Positions 35,232 to 45,873 of a DNA stretch of 64,000 nt are shown here, piece after piece. Source of the stretch: Sipunculus nudus. Taxonomy: Eukaryota > Annelida > Sipuncula > Golfingiida > Sipunculidae. Below the pieces are notes generated by a model that was given only the letters and a program-made list of their open reading frames with translations, did no database searches and was not told the DNA's origin. How positions within the stretch are numbered: position 1 is the stretch's first letter; every line of letters begins with the position of its first letter. The stretch spans positions 76,429,676-76,493,675 of the forward strand of contig CM049316.1 of assembly GCA_026874595.1 (NCBI GenBank), in the 5' to 3' direction. Position numbers and translations under genes: made by a program.

Positions 35232-36655
35232 CCCCCCACGGACTTCTGAATGGTTCATTAGTTCCCGGAGACCCCAAGCGTGAACTAACGTTGTCTTATT
35301 AGTTAAGTAAGTTTCTCCTTGAATTTATCTCTTTGAGTATTAAATGTAAATACTGAAACAATCGTATGTTTACACAACATATTTTCATATAAATATCGTA
35401 TAGCGTGCGATTGTTTGTGAAGTCGTCATTACTAATGACGCCTGAGCTATCGCTTGGCTGCGGTAAACATGGACGATAATACCAGAATAACGCCATCAGT
35501 GCCGCAGAGGGAGATTGGCTCACAGTTAGCAATTAAAATTAAAGTCATCCGGACATTGGCGTCATAACACTTTGTTATCCATGGAATAGTATAAACAAGG
35601 CAAATGATTGATACCTGTCAGAAGTATATAGATTGATGGGAACTTATAGAAAATACCAAAATAATTCGAGGAAAATCAGGTTTACACTTACCAGTCGTCC
35701 GTTAGGCTGCACCGCAGATACTAATGCAGAGTGACCGCATCTATCCAAAAATTGCTCCAGTGATTCCTAAACATTAGACCCCTCTAAATATATCTGTTGC
35801 ACTGTAATCTTAACAAAACAAACCATCTGCGCATTCACACTTCTAGTCAATGTTATTCTAGTGATTTATTTATCAGTTACTGGATATATCACTCTCGGCC
35901 TGACAAACTTCAGCGGACTGCGTCAGTTACATCCAACAGCCTCGCTATATGAAAGGTCGTGATACAGCGGTACAATTGGCGCACAATAGGGTTCATGGGC
36001 TTATCATGTCTTATTTGCAATAAGCGCACGACTCACATGCGAGACCTGGCAGATCTTCTCATAGATGGAACTCTGTTTGTTATAAACTCCTTGGTCAAAC
36101 TAATGGGAGCATGTTTAATAGGCGAGAGGCTTACTAGATGCAGAACATAATCGCAGTGACAAACCATTTGTTCTACCCCCGGTAAAAGTGGCCATTTCTG
36201 TGTTCGTCAGCGCCGGTGATTTAAACTGTTTTTAAAGTAGTAAAAGTGTTTGGTCGGACCTAAGACTCCATTACGCGGGGTGTCTACCCCCAAAGGGGTG
36301 TCTGCAGCCCGGGGTTTCACAATATATTTGTCCACTAAATAACATGCATGTTATTAAAGCCTTAGCAGGTTATCTGCAAAAATTGTATGTGCTCCTTTAT
36401 GCGTATACCGAGTTGTCCAAGAGTTTACCTGGAAGAAGAAGGAATACAAATATTTATGTTCTGAAAACATAATTTTATCATATATATTACCTTACCACTT
36501 AATAGTTTAACAGAACTGGAATCGTTCCCCTATGGGATCTAGAGATAATGCAAATTATTACCATATGGACTAAATTTAATAAAACAGGTCATAAAAAACA
36601 TACTATAAAACAATATAGGAATACGGCCGTGCAAGATACTCTAATCACAAGATAC
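35232..36655. other. Non-coding stretch, nothing recognised
   Basis: No supported gene. A short G/C-rich inverted patch (ctacccccaaaggggtgtc, about 36285-36303) was noted. Otherwise ordinary AT-rich sequence. Confidence 0.4.
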
Positions 36656-36890
36656 GATTTTTATGTCTACATTTATAAGCTACAGCTTATCCACTCGTAA
36701 GACCTATCGTATGATCGTACAACCGGTCTCCTCAAATTGCACGTGTAATCGCATGGTCGTACGTCAACTCGTACGACCATGTGATCATTCGCGCGACAGT
36801 TATTTGTGACGTCAGACCAATAGCTCTGATTCGTGCAAGACTCGCATATGAACGCAAGACCACTTGTACAAGTGTATGCGGCTTAGTCAT
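36656..36890. repeat. Cluster of palindromes rich in CGTACGA
   Basis: Contains catggtcgtacg / cgtacgaccatg (36752-36763 and 36770-36781) around a 6-nt loop, extendable to 16-bp arms with one mismatch. Also present are ataagct-ac-agcttat (about 36675-36690), the palindrome acttgtacaagt (about 36862-36873) and further 'cgtatgatcgtac' text. The density of inverted motifs suggests a foldback or MITE-like remnant. No terminal repeats or target duplication were defined. Confidence 0.5.
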
Positions 36891-38929
36891 ACAACGGTCG
36901 CTTCTGTTTGCTCTGGTTGTAAGACAGCTGTTGCATTTGTAAATGCTTTTTCGGCAATTGATGCGATCTATGCGATAGACCCTCTCCCGGTTCGTAAATG
37001 TAAACATCATCACTGACAAGGTATTCAAGGTAAACATACCGATGTATGAATTTCTTGCCACCAGCACACAAAATAACGCCACAAAATACACGTAAGTGTA
37101 AAATATTTGACATATTTTATTGAGACAGTATTCCACTGAAAATCTATATTTTATTTTAACTTGAGAATAAAATAATTGAGCCAACATTCCTCATCCAATT
37201 TAATACACTCCAAGCCCTATAATAAGCCCGATTACCGGTTTATCAGCTAGTATAAGATAATGGGGTTTATTGTGCTTAAAAGATATATCCTGTGAAATAA
37301 GTGCTCTTTTATTAGCATTAGGTAAATGGATCATTTCCATCCTAAATTTTGATTTTGAACTCATCTAAAAAATGTTTTTTCAAAAGAGATGGTTATCCTT
37401 CAGAAGTTTCTAGGCGCTCGCCATCTGGTCGCTAATTATAAGACTGTTATTTGTAGTCGATGGCTTCCATTTCGCGATTTCGTCTCACCCAGGAACATCG
37501 TAAATGTCACGATACACAGTTTTATATATTATGTATAACAGATCTGGAGAAAAGTTGTTTATTGAACACCATAAGAGTTGTAATGATAGGCTATTAACGG
37601 GTATGCATGGTACTGGGACAACCGGTTCTTTCTAGTCAATACAGCGTCATGTGACGCTAGTTGTCATTGGTCATATAGAAAACAAGTTCAATGAAGAGAG
37701 TTCTTGTTACTGCTTCGCTATGAACAAGGCAGAAATAATATGTATTTTCTTAATCCTGGCACTTTTCTTTAATTTTTTTTTCATATGTTTAATTTAGAAA
37801 GTGCCAGTGTTTTTTCTGACAATAACGTAGGGATCAGAACCCCCTCGGTATCGTAAAATAAATCATGAGGAGCAAATTAAATGAAAGTGCCTATCAGCAT
37901 TAGTTAAAAACTAACAAAACTGAGTCAGGGACTCAGATGTTAAATTGCATATAATTACTTATGGATACCTGTTGATTAACAATTTATTTAAATATTAAAT
38001 TACTGAGAAACTTTCTAACAATGTTGCGGCAATGCCTCTTTCTCTGTGACATAGTTACAGATTTTATGATATTTAATAGGATATAACGATACAGTGATTT
38101 TGATTTAAATTGATATATAAACTCTCGACCTTTCGTAAATTGTTTACACCTACTTGAAATTTAGAATTAAAATTTTCTAGACAAATAGGGGAATTAAGAT
38201 ATTCGACACATTGTATATATACAAGACGGACCTTTCTTCACTTTTAGACCACTGTGACCTCAACGTCCGTACATATCAGTAGTGACCAGTTTTAGAGGAG
38301 TCGTTTGTTGGAACTGGAAATCGAAAGGGTGTTAAATAAAGGAGTTTTAAAGGATAACTTTGAAAGAAGATGAAAATAATATGAGATAATTTGCTCTCAA
38401 TTTGTGAAGCGAATTAATATGAATTTATATGTGTTCAATGGAGGATATATAAAGGAAATGAAAATATTTGATTAATGTCTAAAGCATTATTGAAGCACGA
38501 AATATCTACATTTCACAATATCAATTGACATTTCGCTATTAATAACATTTGCTAGTTTCAAATGATATGGTAAATCAGTCCCTAGACACCATGGTCGTTT
38601 ATGTTGTATACCGTATAGAAATGAAGTGAAGAGGGTCCTTATCTCGTTGACCTTATACTGTTAAACATTGATTTACAAATGACATGAAGCTAGTATCGAC
38701 GGATTGCAGGCAGCGTTTTTGCATCTTATGGATGGTCTGTTTCTGAACTATTCTTGACACGTACACACGTATGTATGTGATGCTCAGTATAATATCAGTT
38801 GATGTCCTTGAACACAAGCAAATTGGTAAAAATTCCTTTAAACTAGGATTATTTGGGATTTTGTATTAAGAGGTCTTTCCAAACTGATTTTTGTATAGGT
38901 TGCAATCAACATTCAAATCATATCTCTTT
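36891..38929. other. Non-coding stretch, nothing recognised
   Basis: No supported gene. Minus-strand open frames near 36732-37187 overlap the palindrome cluster and look incidental. Confidence 0.4.
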
Positions 38930-39591
38930 ACCTGGTTTATGAACTCCTTATATGAAGAAGTCGGTGATTCCTTTTTAAGTTTTCTTTACGTTATTTCAGT
39001 CTGAATGAAGACCGTTTGTCCATTACAATTTGACACATACGGGATAATTCTGTAAGACATATGTGACCCCAGGTTTTGCTTTGTATAAGTGTGCCCTCCT
39101 GGCAAATCAAAGAATGTTAGCAGATGTCCGAGAATATATCTTAATTTGAATGTACGACAAATAATAATCTATAAAGTAGTCGATATGTATATCGATTAGA
39201 AACAAAGTTATCTTTTTAGATAGCTTAAATTAAGCTTCATGTGCGAATTATATAATACATTTACTGAACTTGTTGAGGTCTTATAGGTTTCTTTGTTCGC
39301 ATAAATGTTTTAGTGATTAAATTAATAGGCCACCAATGCTTTTATGGATAGTTAAAAGGGTGTTCACAAACAATGCCAACCAATCGCATCTATTATGCAG
39401 AAAGCGTAGACTGCACAAAATGACTACCCTTTAATCCGGTACACCATGTCTGGTTGTCCAAGTTTCATTTCCCTCGGATGGAACGTTACAGGAGGTCGTC
39501 TCCATTAGAATTTAACAAAAACCAAAGATTCTGCCAAATGCCCTAATATATACAAAGGACTCTACATTAATGCGATATTCTTGATATACAA
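38930..39591 (-). repeat. Diverged ~1-kb tandem duplication, unit 1
   Basis: Matches 39895-40660 in order: 'gattcctttttaagttttctttacgttatttcagt' against 'gatcctttttagttttctttgtgttattt', 'gcaaatcaaagaatgt' against 'tcaaatcagagaattt', and the lectin-like block ('ggtacaccatgtctggttgtccaag' in both). The duplication carries one C-type lectin exon relic per unit. Confidence 0.7.
39440..39591 (-). pseudogene. C-type lectin-like exon relic, copy 1
   Basis: The minus strand matches the 5' half of the lectin-like exon at 40409-40649 at roughly four positions in five, including the phrase read as SFVYIRAFG and the segment ending 'ggacaaccagacatggtgta'. It has an in-frame stop after FGF and diverges before the WND-type motif. 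It is more decayed than its neighbour. Confidence 0.55.
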
Positions 39592-39894
39592 ACATGAAAT
39601 AAGAAAACAGCCAACGTGCGCGGCATGTTCAACTGCTTTTTACCCAAACCGGTTTTACCTTAAAACCCCTGTGATGTTGCAGTCAAATTTAATTGATGTC
39701 ATAGAAACCAACCATATTTATTAATAACTTCCTTTGACCTAGGCTCTAGGCTTGATATGATATTGTGTAAACAGGTCAAACAAAATCGATTGTTTTCGTA
39801 AAGTTTCGTATTTTGAATATATATAATAATCACTGAATTCAACCCCGATTCATTTCATATGATATTACTCTTCCTGTGTTTATAAGCTGTAAAA

Positions 39895-40660
39895 TATTTA
39901 GTCGGTGGATCCTTTTTAGTTTTCTTTGTGTTATTTTTATTTCAGTATGAATCTAGACCATACGTTCATTACATTTTTCCTCTCATGAGCCAAGGCTTAG
40001 GACATACGGAACCAGTTTTGTGCTGTCTATATGTTTGCCCTATATCAAATCAGAGAATTTTTTGAAGTTCTGAGTATATATGTAAGTTTTATACTTGCAA
40101 CATATTATACCTTACAAATTGAGCGATATGTTATTGATATCTATGTACAACAAAAATACTTTAATAATTTGATTGCTTTAATTCAGCTGCTTTATGTATG
40201 ATATAAAATACATTTTCTCACGTCTTGAGGTCTTATAGATTCCGTCCATTCTGTCATGTCAAAAGGGAAAATACTTGAACCTCTTACGCACAGGAACACA
40301 CCCATGTGAGATATCTGATAATCATATAATCAGTTTATCTTTGTTCGTATACACAGAGTTTGACTGATCAAATTAAGATAAATGGTAACCGATCCTTCAT
40401 GGACATGTTTACAAGTTTTCACAAACAGAATATCCTTCAGTCTTGCAGTTTTCATCATGCCAACCACGGGGTCCTGTGATGTGGAAAGCATAGCCTCTTA
40501 TATTGGTTGCCTGGAAAACTGGTACACCATGTCTGGTTGTCCAAGTTTCATATCCCACGGACGGTACGTTACTGGTAGGTCGTCTCGATTGGAATTCATC
40601 CAAAACCAACGATTTTGCCCAAATGCTCCAATGTATACAAATGACTTTACTGTAAGTAAA
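39895..40660 (-). repeat. Diverged ~1-kb tandem duplication, unit 2
   Basis: Second unit of the duplication described at 38930-39591. It is the better preserved one and contains the lectin-like exon at 40409-40649. Confidence 0.7.
40409..40649 (-). pseudogene. C-type lectin domain terminal exon with frameshift
   Basis: The minus-strand exon follows a good acceptor (cgatttacttacag, exon from 40649). The first frame reads KSFVYIGAFGQNRWFWMNSN, then RDDLPVTYRPW and KLGQPDMVYQF. A shifted frame then gives GYAFHITGPRGWHDENCKTE and GYSVCENL with a stop at 40409-40411. C-type lectin domains, usually secreted carbohydrate-binding recognition modules, show this plan: W-x-x-G-x-x-D ... TYxxW ... GQPD ... 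W-x-D-x-x-C ... C-E. WHDENC and VCE are the WND-box and final Cys. A 1-nt frameshift separates the halves, so this is either a pseudogene or an assembly indel. The upstream exons were not found. Confidence 0.65.
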
Positions 40661-40883
40661 TCGAAAGGTTTTAAACATACTGGTTTATGTAAAATATAGA
40701 AATATTTCTGATTTATCTGAATGTTATTGCGATATGCTTTACTATTCCTAAGAATGTTATTTAAGATGTTAAGATGTAGGTTTCTTTTGCTTATTTTGCG
40801 CTTGACGGTCAGTGGTCTTTCATCACTGACAGATATAATTTAGCAGAGTGAGGCTTCAGGGCATGTATACAGAAAAACGTGTC

Positions 40884-41132
40884 TTATACAGAAAGCTCTA
40901 TCCTAAACTTGCCTCCACTGGAGTGACAAAACTCCTCCAGCAAGTCACTTGTTGTTGACTCTCTACCTTGAGCAGGTGTGATCCCTCTGAAGTACACGCT
41001 GCTAATGCTCCATAGAACGTCTATGTATCTTGTATTAGTTTTATACAGGTGCCACCAAGTCTTGAATAACCTTCCCGGCAGGCTACAGGAAATGTCGGAT
41101 TCATTAACAGGAGTGTCAATCAGTATAAAGAT
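40884..41132 (-). CDS. Putative terminal exon, unrecognised protein
   Basis: On the minus strand a long-pyrimidine acceptor (ctgcttgtctaatctctag) ends at 41133, and an open frame of 82 codons follows to TAA at 40884-40886. It reads IFILIDTPVNESDISCSLPG, RLFKTWWHLYKTNTRYIDVL, WSISSVYFRGITPAQGRE and STTSDLLEEFCHSSGGKFRI, then ELSV. Composition is well mixed (several W, Y, C), unlike the AT-driven frames around it, and there is no ATG because it would be internal. I do not recognise the family. It lies 0.23 kb upstream (in minus-strand sense) of the lectin-like exon, but its stop codon means it is not spliced to it in this frame. The partner exon should lie above 41133. Confidence 0.4.
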   Translation of the reverse strand: MFILIDTPVNESDISCSLPGRLFKTWWHLYKTNTRYIDVLWSISSVYFRGITPAQGRESTTSDLLEEFCHSSGGKFRIELSV

Positions 41133-42642
41133 CTAGAGATTAGACAAGCAGAAGGTCGTTAACTACTATTAAAAAAAGCTTTTCATTAATATATAATGAT
41201 TGAAAAATGTAACGTGTTATCATCATTTGACACATTAACACTCTCTGGATTTAACCCTCTTTTTTTACGGCCAAATTTTACATGGCAACTCTATTCAGTC
41301 TAATTGCTCTTTCATTCAACTCCTGTGCAGACCTTTCTTTAATTGTATCTATTGTTACACATCAAGAAAATCTCTGATTGGTAACTCCGTGTTTTATGAA
41401 TCTTGCTGGGATACATGCTGTGTGTTGAGAGTCAGTAAGTAACCAGGGGCCCGCCCATGAGCATGGGCTGCCCCCTGCTCTATAGTTACAATAAAGAATA
41501 GTGTACATCAAAGCAGAGACTTGTAAGTTTGTCGCCAATGCATCCTGGTTATGATCTCTACACTCACGCCAGTGATAAAACACTAATAATAGTCAGTATA
41601 ATCCTTCTAACATATCCATCTGTGCACATTGATTAAAAGGTGAATCTCAGACATTTAAAATTATATGTACTGTAACAATGTTGTTAGAAATTTTAAAAAC
41701 GTTGACGTGAACACATTTTAAGTCATTACTGGCGTATGAAATGTACACATTCATATTATATGATTCAAATATATGACAGGTATCATATATGCCGTGAGTA
41801 TATTACATTTATGTGACCATTTCTTGCAATCATTAAGCGTCAATACATTCTATATACTCCATAATCTAATAAAGTCTGCATATATCCACTTGCAACTCGT
41901 AATTTAAGCTCAAAATCACATCATAATACACCTGTGAATATCCTTACGGTATTTTACACCCCTGTCTGTCTCATTTATATTCATACAGGGGTACCTACGA
42001 CACCAGCATATGTTCCCATTGACAAAACAAAACTTACAAATAAATTGGTTAATATCATACTAGACGCTCATTTTCGATCCGTCTTCAACAGTGAAACACT
42101 TAATATTATGTTCTGTACCACCAAACAAGCAGATTGAAACTGACAGAATCTTACCAATAAAAAAATACCATACCTGACGCTCATTTCTGATCAGCCCTTA
42201 ACAGGTCAATATATGGCAGTGTAACACTTCACTTATTGTGTCCTATACCACTGAATAGGCAGGTTTGTACCGACTGTCACGCGCAGTCTACATCGACGTG
42301 GAACAGGTCTGTTATATGAGTCGTTTTAAATACCACTTGAGGCGGTTGTTCATTCAGTTTGTGCGGTAGAAATTATAACAGAGTTCAGTTGGAACTTTCA
42401 GAAACTGTTATTAGTGAAGACTGAGTTTTTTTTTAATTGTGTTCAAACTGCACGGGATTATATTGCAAGAAGTCTAGGCAATATTAATCAGGTCTTCATA
42501 TTACACAATAGCATTTTGCGTTTTTATTTTAAATTTAGTTTGATTATTTTGGAGGTTTGGCAGGGAATGCCGAGAGCTAGCTGGCAGCTCAGCGTAAAAT
42601 TCTTCAAGAGTGTAATTTCGGACCACACACCGATTAGTGATA
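41133..42642. other. Non-coding stretch with a ~120-bp tandem duplication
   Basis: No supported gene. About 42055-42140 ('ctagacgctcattttcgatc ... ctgtaccaccaaacaagcag') recurs at about 42173-42270 ('ctgacgctcatttctgatca ... ctataccactgaataggcag'). Otherwise featureless AT-rich DNA. Confidence 0.45.
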
Positions 42643-43255
42643 ACAGACACTTGCATATATTTCATTGAGAGCTTAAAGCTTCTCCGTAATTTAATAATGC
42701 TAAAGTTGCTTAGCGTCCGATCGCTATGGCCCCTGAGAAATCCGCCAAATTAAGTTTTTGTTAGGAGCTTTAACATTTGGTGCTGTGATAGTGCTTTTAG
42801 TTTCGATCTGTGTTTGCTGAATAAAATAATTAAGATATCCCAAAAAAATTACAAGAACTAAAGTAATGCAATAACAATAGATAGTGTGTATACCCCTTGA
42901 CTTCTTAAACTAAATAATCGGATGATATACAAAGCCATTTTTTATACACCTGTTACAAATCATGTAAACATTTTAACCGGATTTACTTACTAGGTCAAAG
43001 TCACGGAATGAGGGTATACTATCTAATTTGTTTCAGTGTATGCAATACGATATTCTTCTGTGGAGAATAGCCCGAAACAAACTCTTGTGCAACTGTGAAC
43101 AAGTCATGCACTAAAGGTTAATATATATTGGATACGAGAGGGCTGAGAGATAAATAAAATTTAATCGTCGGCCCAAATACAAGCGACCTCCAGATAAATA
43201 TGCAAGCTGTGTTTGTAATGGCACCATGATGGTTTTCGTTCCTCACCATAGCAAG
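42643..43255 (+). repeat. Dispersed ~0.6-kb repeat C, copy 2
   Basis: Partner of 29583-30171, same orientation. It ends about 145 bp before the LINE ORF1 at 43400, so it could be part of that element's 5' untranslated region, with the copy at 29.6 kb being a detached piece. The alternative is an unrelated repeat. Confidence 0.9.
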
Positions 43256-43399
43256 GACGTCAGAGAGGACGTCACGTGACTTGAAGTGATCGGACAGGGG
43301 TTACTTCGGCTCCAAGGAAAATATTTGAAGAAAAGTTATCAACAAAGTAAAAATACACATATAATTCATTAATGGTGTGACAGACTGTACTTAACGAAA

Positions 43400-44440
43400 A
43401 TGGGAGTTAGTACTGAGTTGTGGCGTCCTCGAATTGGTAGTTTTGTGCAGCCAAAAACCAAATCAAAATTCTCAGTGAGAACCATTGCCTTGAGATTGAC
43501 AACTGTGTCCTTGACCTTGCGCTTGGCAACCCTGCTGGCTACTTTGTTGACACAGGATGGGGGAGTGGAAGTGATCCCAGGCCCCAACAACAAGGGTACA
43601 GCTTCACGGGACAACCAAGGTACACTTTTGGCGCATGTCCGGGTTACGAGAAGCACAAGTGCTGACAGGTTGCCGAAAGAAAACCCGGGCACTGACATCT
43701 CAAGACAGGTGAGCGAAAATAGAAGTCCGCCTCAAAACCTGAACCCCCAAGCCAGACCTTTCGAATTAACAAATACCCAGCCAGAAACTCAAACACCCCC
43801 TGATGAAAACACTAATCTACTGGACGCAAACGGAATGTCACTGGTTGAGGCTGTGCAGAAATTAACCGACCAAATAACTTTCTTACAAGCTGAGATGACA
43901 GAAATGAAAAATGAAAACAAAAAACTTAAGGCCAAGGTAGACAAATTAGAGGAATGTTCTAAACGGGACAATTTAATATTCCACGGTATAGATGAGGATG
44001 CTGGTAAAGAAACATGGGCGGACTGCGAAAATAAAGTTAGAAAGGTGATCAGGGATGAGATGAAGATGTAGGATGATGACATCGAGATAGAGAGGGTTCA
44101 TAGGCTGCCATGGAAAATTCCAGGGAAACCGAGGCCTGTTATAGTGAAATTTGGAAAGTATAAGCAAAGAGAGGGGATCCTTGTGCAAGCAAGGAGAGAA
44201 CTAAAGAAAACCAAGTCCAACATTTATGTCCAGGAAGATTTCAGTGAGCGAGTGAGAGAGGCAAGAAAGCATCTGAGAGGAAAACGAACAGAGTTTAATG
44301 AGGCTAATCCGGACATTAAGGCACAACTAAGATATGACAAACTGATTGTGGGGGGTGAAGTATATGTATGGGATGAAGAAAATAACAACATAAAATGTAT
44401 CAGAAAGAGAAATATGTCAAACTCTAAGGCAATGTATTAA
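43400..44440 (+). pseudogene. LINE ORF1 protein (CR1-like RNA-binding type) with one nonsense codon
   Basis: One frame of 346 codons, interrupted only by TAG at codon 224 (44069-44071). It has an Ala/Leu/Thr-rich N-terminus, a degraded 2A-like motif at residues 53-62, a Pro/Ser/Thr-rich linker (about 65-145) and a coiled coil (about 150-193: VEAVQKLTDQITFLQAEMTE ... KVDKLEECSKR). An RRM-like segment follows (DNLIFHGI ... IERVHRLP ... KPRPVIVKFGKYKQREGIL) and then a C-terminal domain (NIYVQEDFSERVREARKHLR). This is the layout of LINE ORF1 proteins, which coat element RNA. No ORF2 follows: dispersed repeat copy B starts within 20 bp of the stop, so the element is 3'-truncated or interrupted. 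One stop and no frameshift suggest moderate age. Confidence 0.85.
43556..43585 (+). other. Degraded 2A-like ribosome-skipping motif in LINE ORF1
   Basis: Residues 53-62 read DGGVEVIPGP where the 2A consensus ends D-(V/I)-E-x-N-P-G-P. The preceding leucine-rich stretch (ATLLATLLTQ) is the usual context. Asp is Gly and the essential Asn is Ile, so skipping is unlikely to work in this copy. N-terminal 2A-like motifs are established for APE-type LINEs of marine invertebrates. Confidence 0.65.
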
Positions 44441-44457
44441 ATTCCACAGAAAATAAT

Positions 44458-44988
44458 TGCTCTCAGTGTCACAGAATGTGTATGTAGATACAAAATATCG
44501 ACTCTATCAGCGTACAAATGTTTATCTTGATTTAATAGCTTGAAATTTAACTAGCTTATGGTCATAAACAAAGTTATTATCTTTTTCTTTCAACTCAATC
44601 CAGTTCTGCGACATTCCTCCCTGAAGCTAATATCACTCTGACACGATTGCGGCCAGGATACACCGCAACTGCAGATGAAGTCAATCATTAGATATTATAA
44701 AGAAAATATTCCTTTATTGGTTGCGGTACGCATCCGATCTGTCAATTTCTAGTACCGAATCGTCCATCAAACAGATTAGTTCTGACGGGGTTGGACGATA
44801 AAAATCCCGCCTATAGTCACTGTACATACGTCACTCAATTGGATTCCCAGGGCTACGCGTGCAAAACAGGATATGCCATGATGGGACACATCGTCCTCCA
44901 TCGAATAAGAGTAATTTAAGACACAATCAGTGAAAATGAATTTTAAGCATATCTTTCTATATATGTAAGCGTTATATTTGCATGTCAC

Positions 44989-45039
<51 letters not shown>

Positions 45040-45873
45040 CACACCTTTGTCATGACAACAACTGCGTGAAAGGAATCGTAGCTTTATTTTTACAGGTCAT
45101 CAGAACAGGGGGGCAGATTATCCTTTACTCCCGGCTTTTGATATGTGACGTTCGAGTTTTATTCCCAGCAATTGTTGCATCACACAATTTGAACCTTGAC
45201 ACAGCGGGTCTGGTGCAGCCTCATCAGTAACAGAATGTTATTTTAACGTATTCCCTCGAATAATCGCCCATGGCAATATTGTGGCAATAATACTATTATT
45301 ATTATTATTATATAGTATAATTTAAGTATATGTATCTGGAGATTATCATTGATCAAAGGCAGTGCGAATACAAGGCTAGGATATAGCGAAGGTATCCAAA
45401 CATTTATTCCTTTTCCGAAATCGGAACGTAAATAGAGTCACTCGGTCACTCCTCTGTTAATCATGGAATCTTTTCTCTAGTTCTCGCTCAGTGTGTGGTA
45501 TCCTGAAAAGGATAGACATATACTGGCAAACATTCTGAAACATTGTAGGAAGATGATACTTCATTTAATTACTTATATTAATACTTATATACAAAAAACA
45601 TAAACTATATTATGCAAGATGAACCTACCTCCATGCATTTCAATTTTATTTTTAAAGTTTCAAAAAGTGCGGTCTTCCCAATTATTAGACCTAGTCACTT
45701 AAAGCATTAATTTCATATATAAAGGAATCACATTCAATCCCGTGTCATCCGTGTCAGTAACCCACATGTTGGGACGGATGACATGAAACTGGTCACCGTG
45801 ACTCAGCAACTTACATTTTATGTATATCATTCAACACTTTTGCAATTTTGTTTATGTGTGTTTACAGGGAACG
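44458..45873 (+). repeat. Dispersed ~1.5-kb repeat, copy B
   Basis: Partner of 484-2040, same orientation, starting 'ttgctctcagtgtcacagaatgtgt' and ending at the acceptor-like 'tgtgtttacag' (45857-45867). Similarity is lost beyond that point. It contains an AT tract (44990-45038) at the same place as copy A. Confidence 0.75.
44990..45038. repeat. (AT)n microsatellite
   Basis: About 49 bp of TA dinucleotides inside dispersed repeat copy B, corresponding to 967-1014 in copy A. Confidence 0.95.

Noticed and set aside
36732-37187. 151-codon minus-strand frame
   Set aside because: It overlaps a palindrome cluster and has no recognisable domain. Its length is compatible with chance and the composition is unconvincing.
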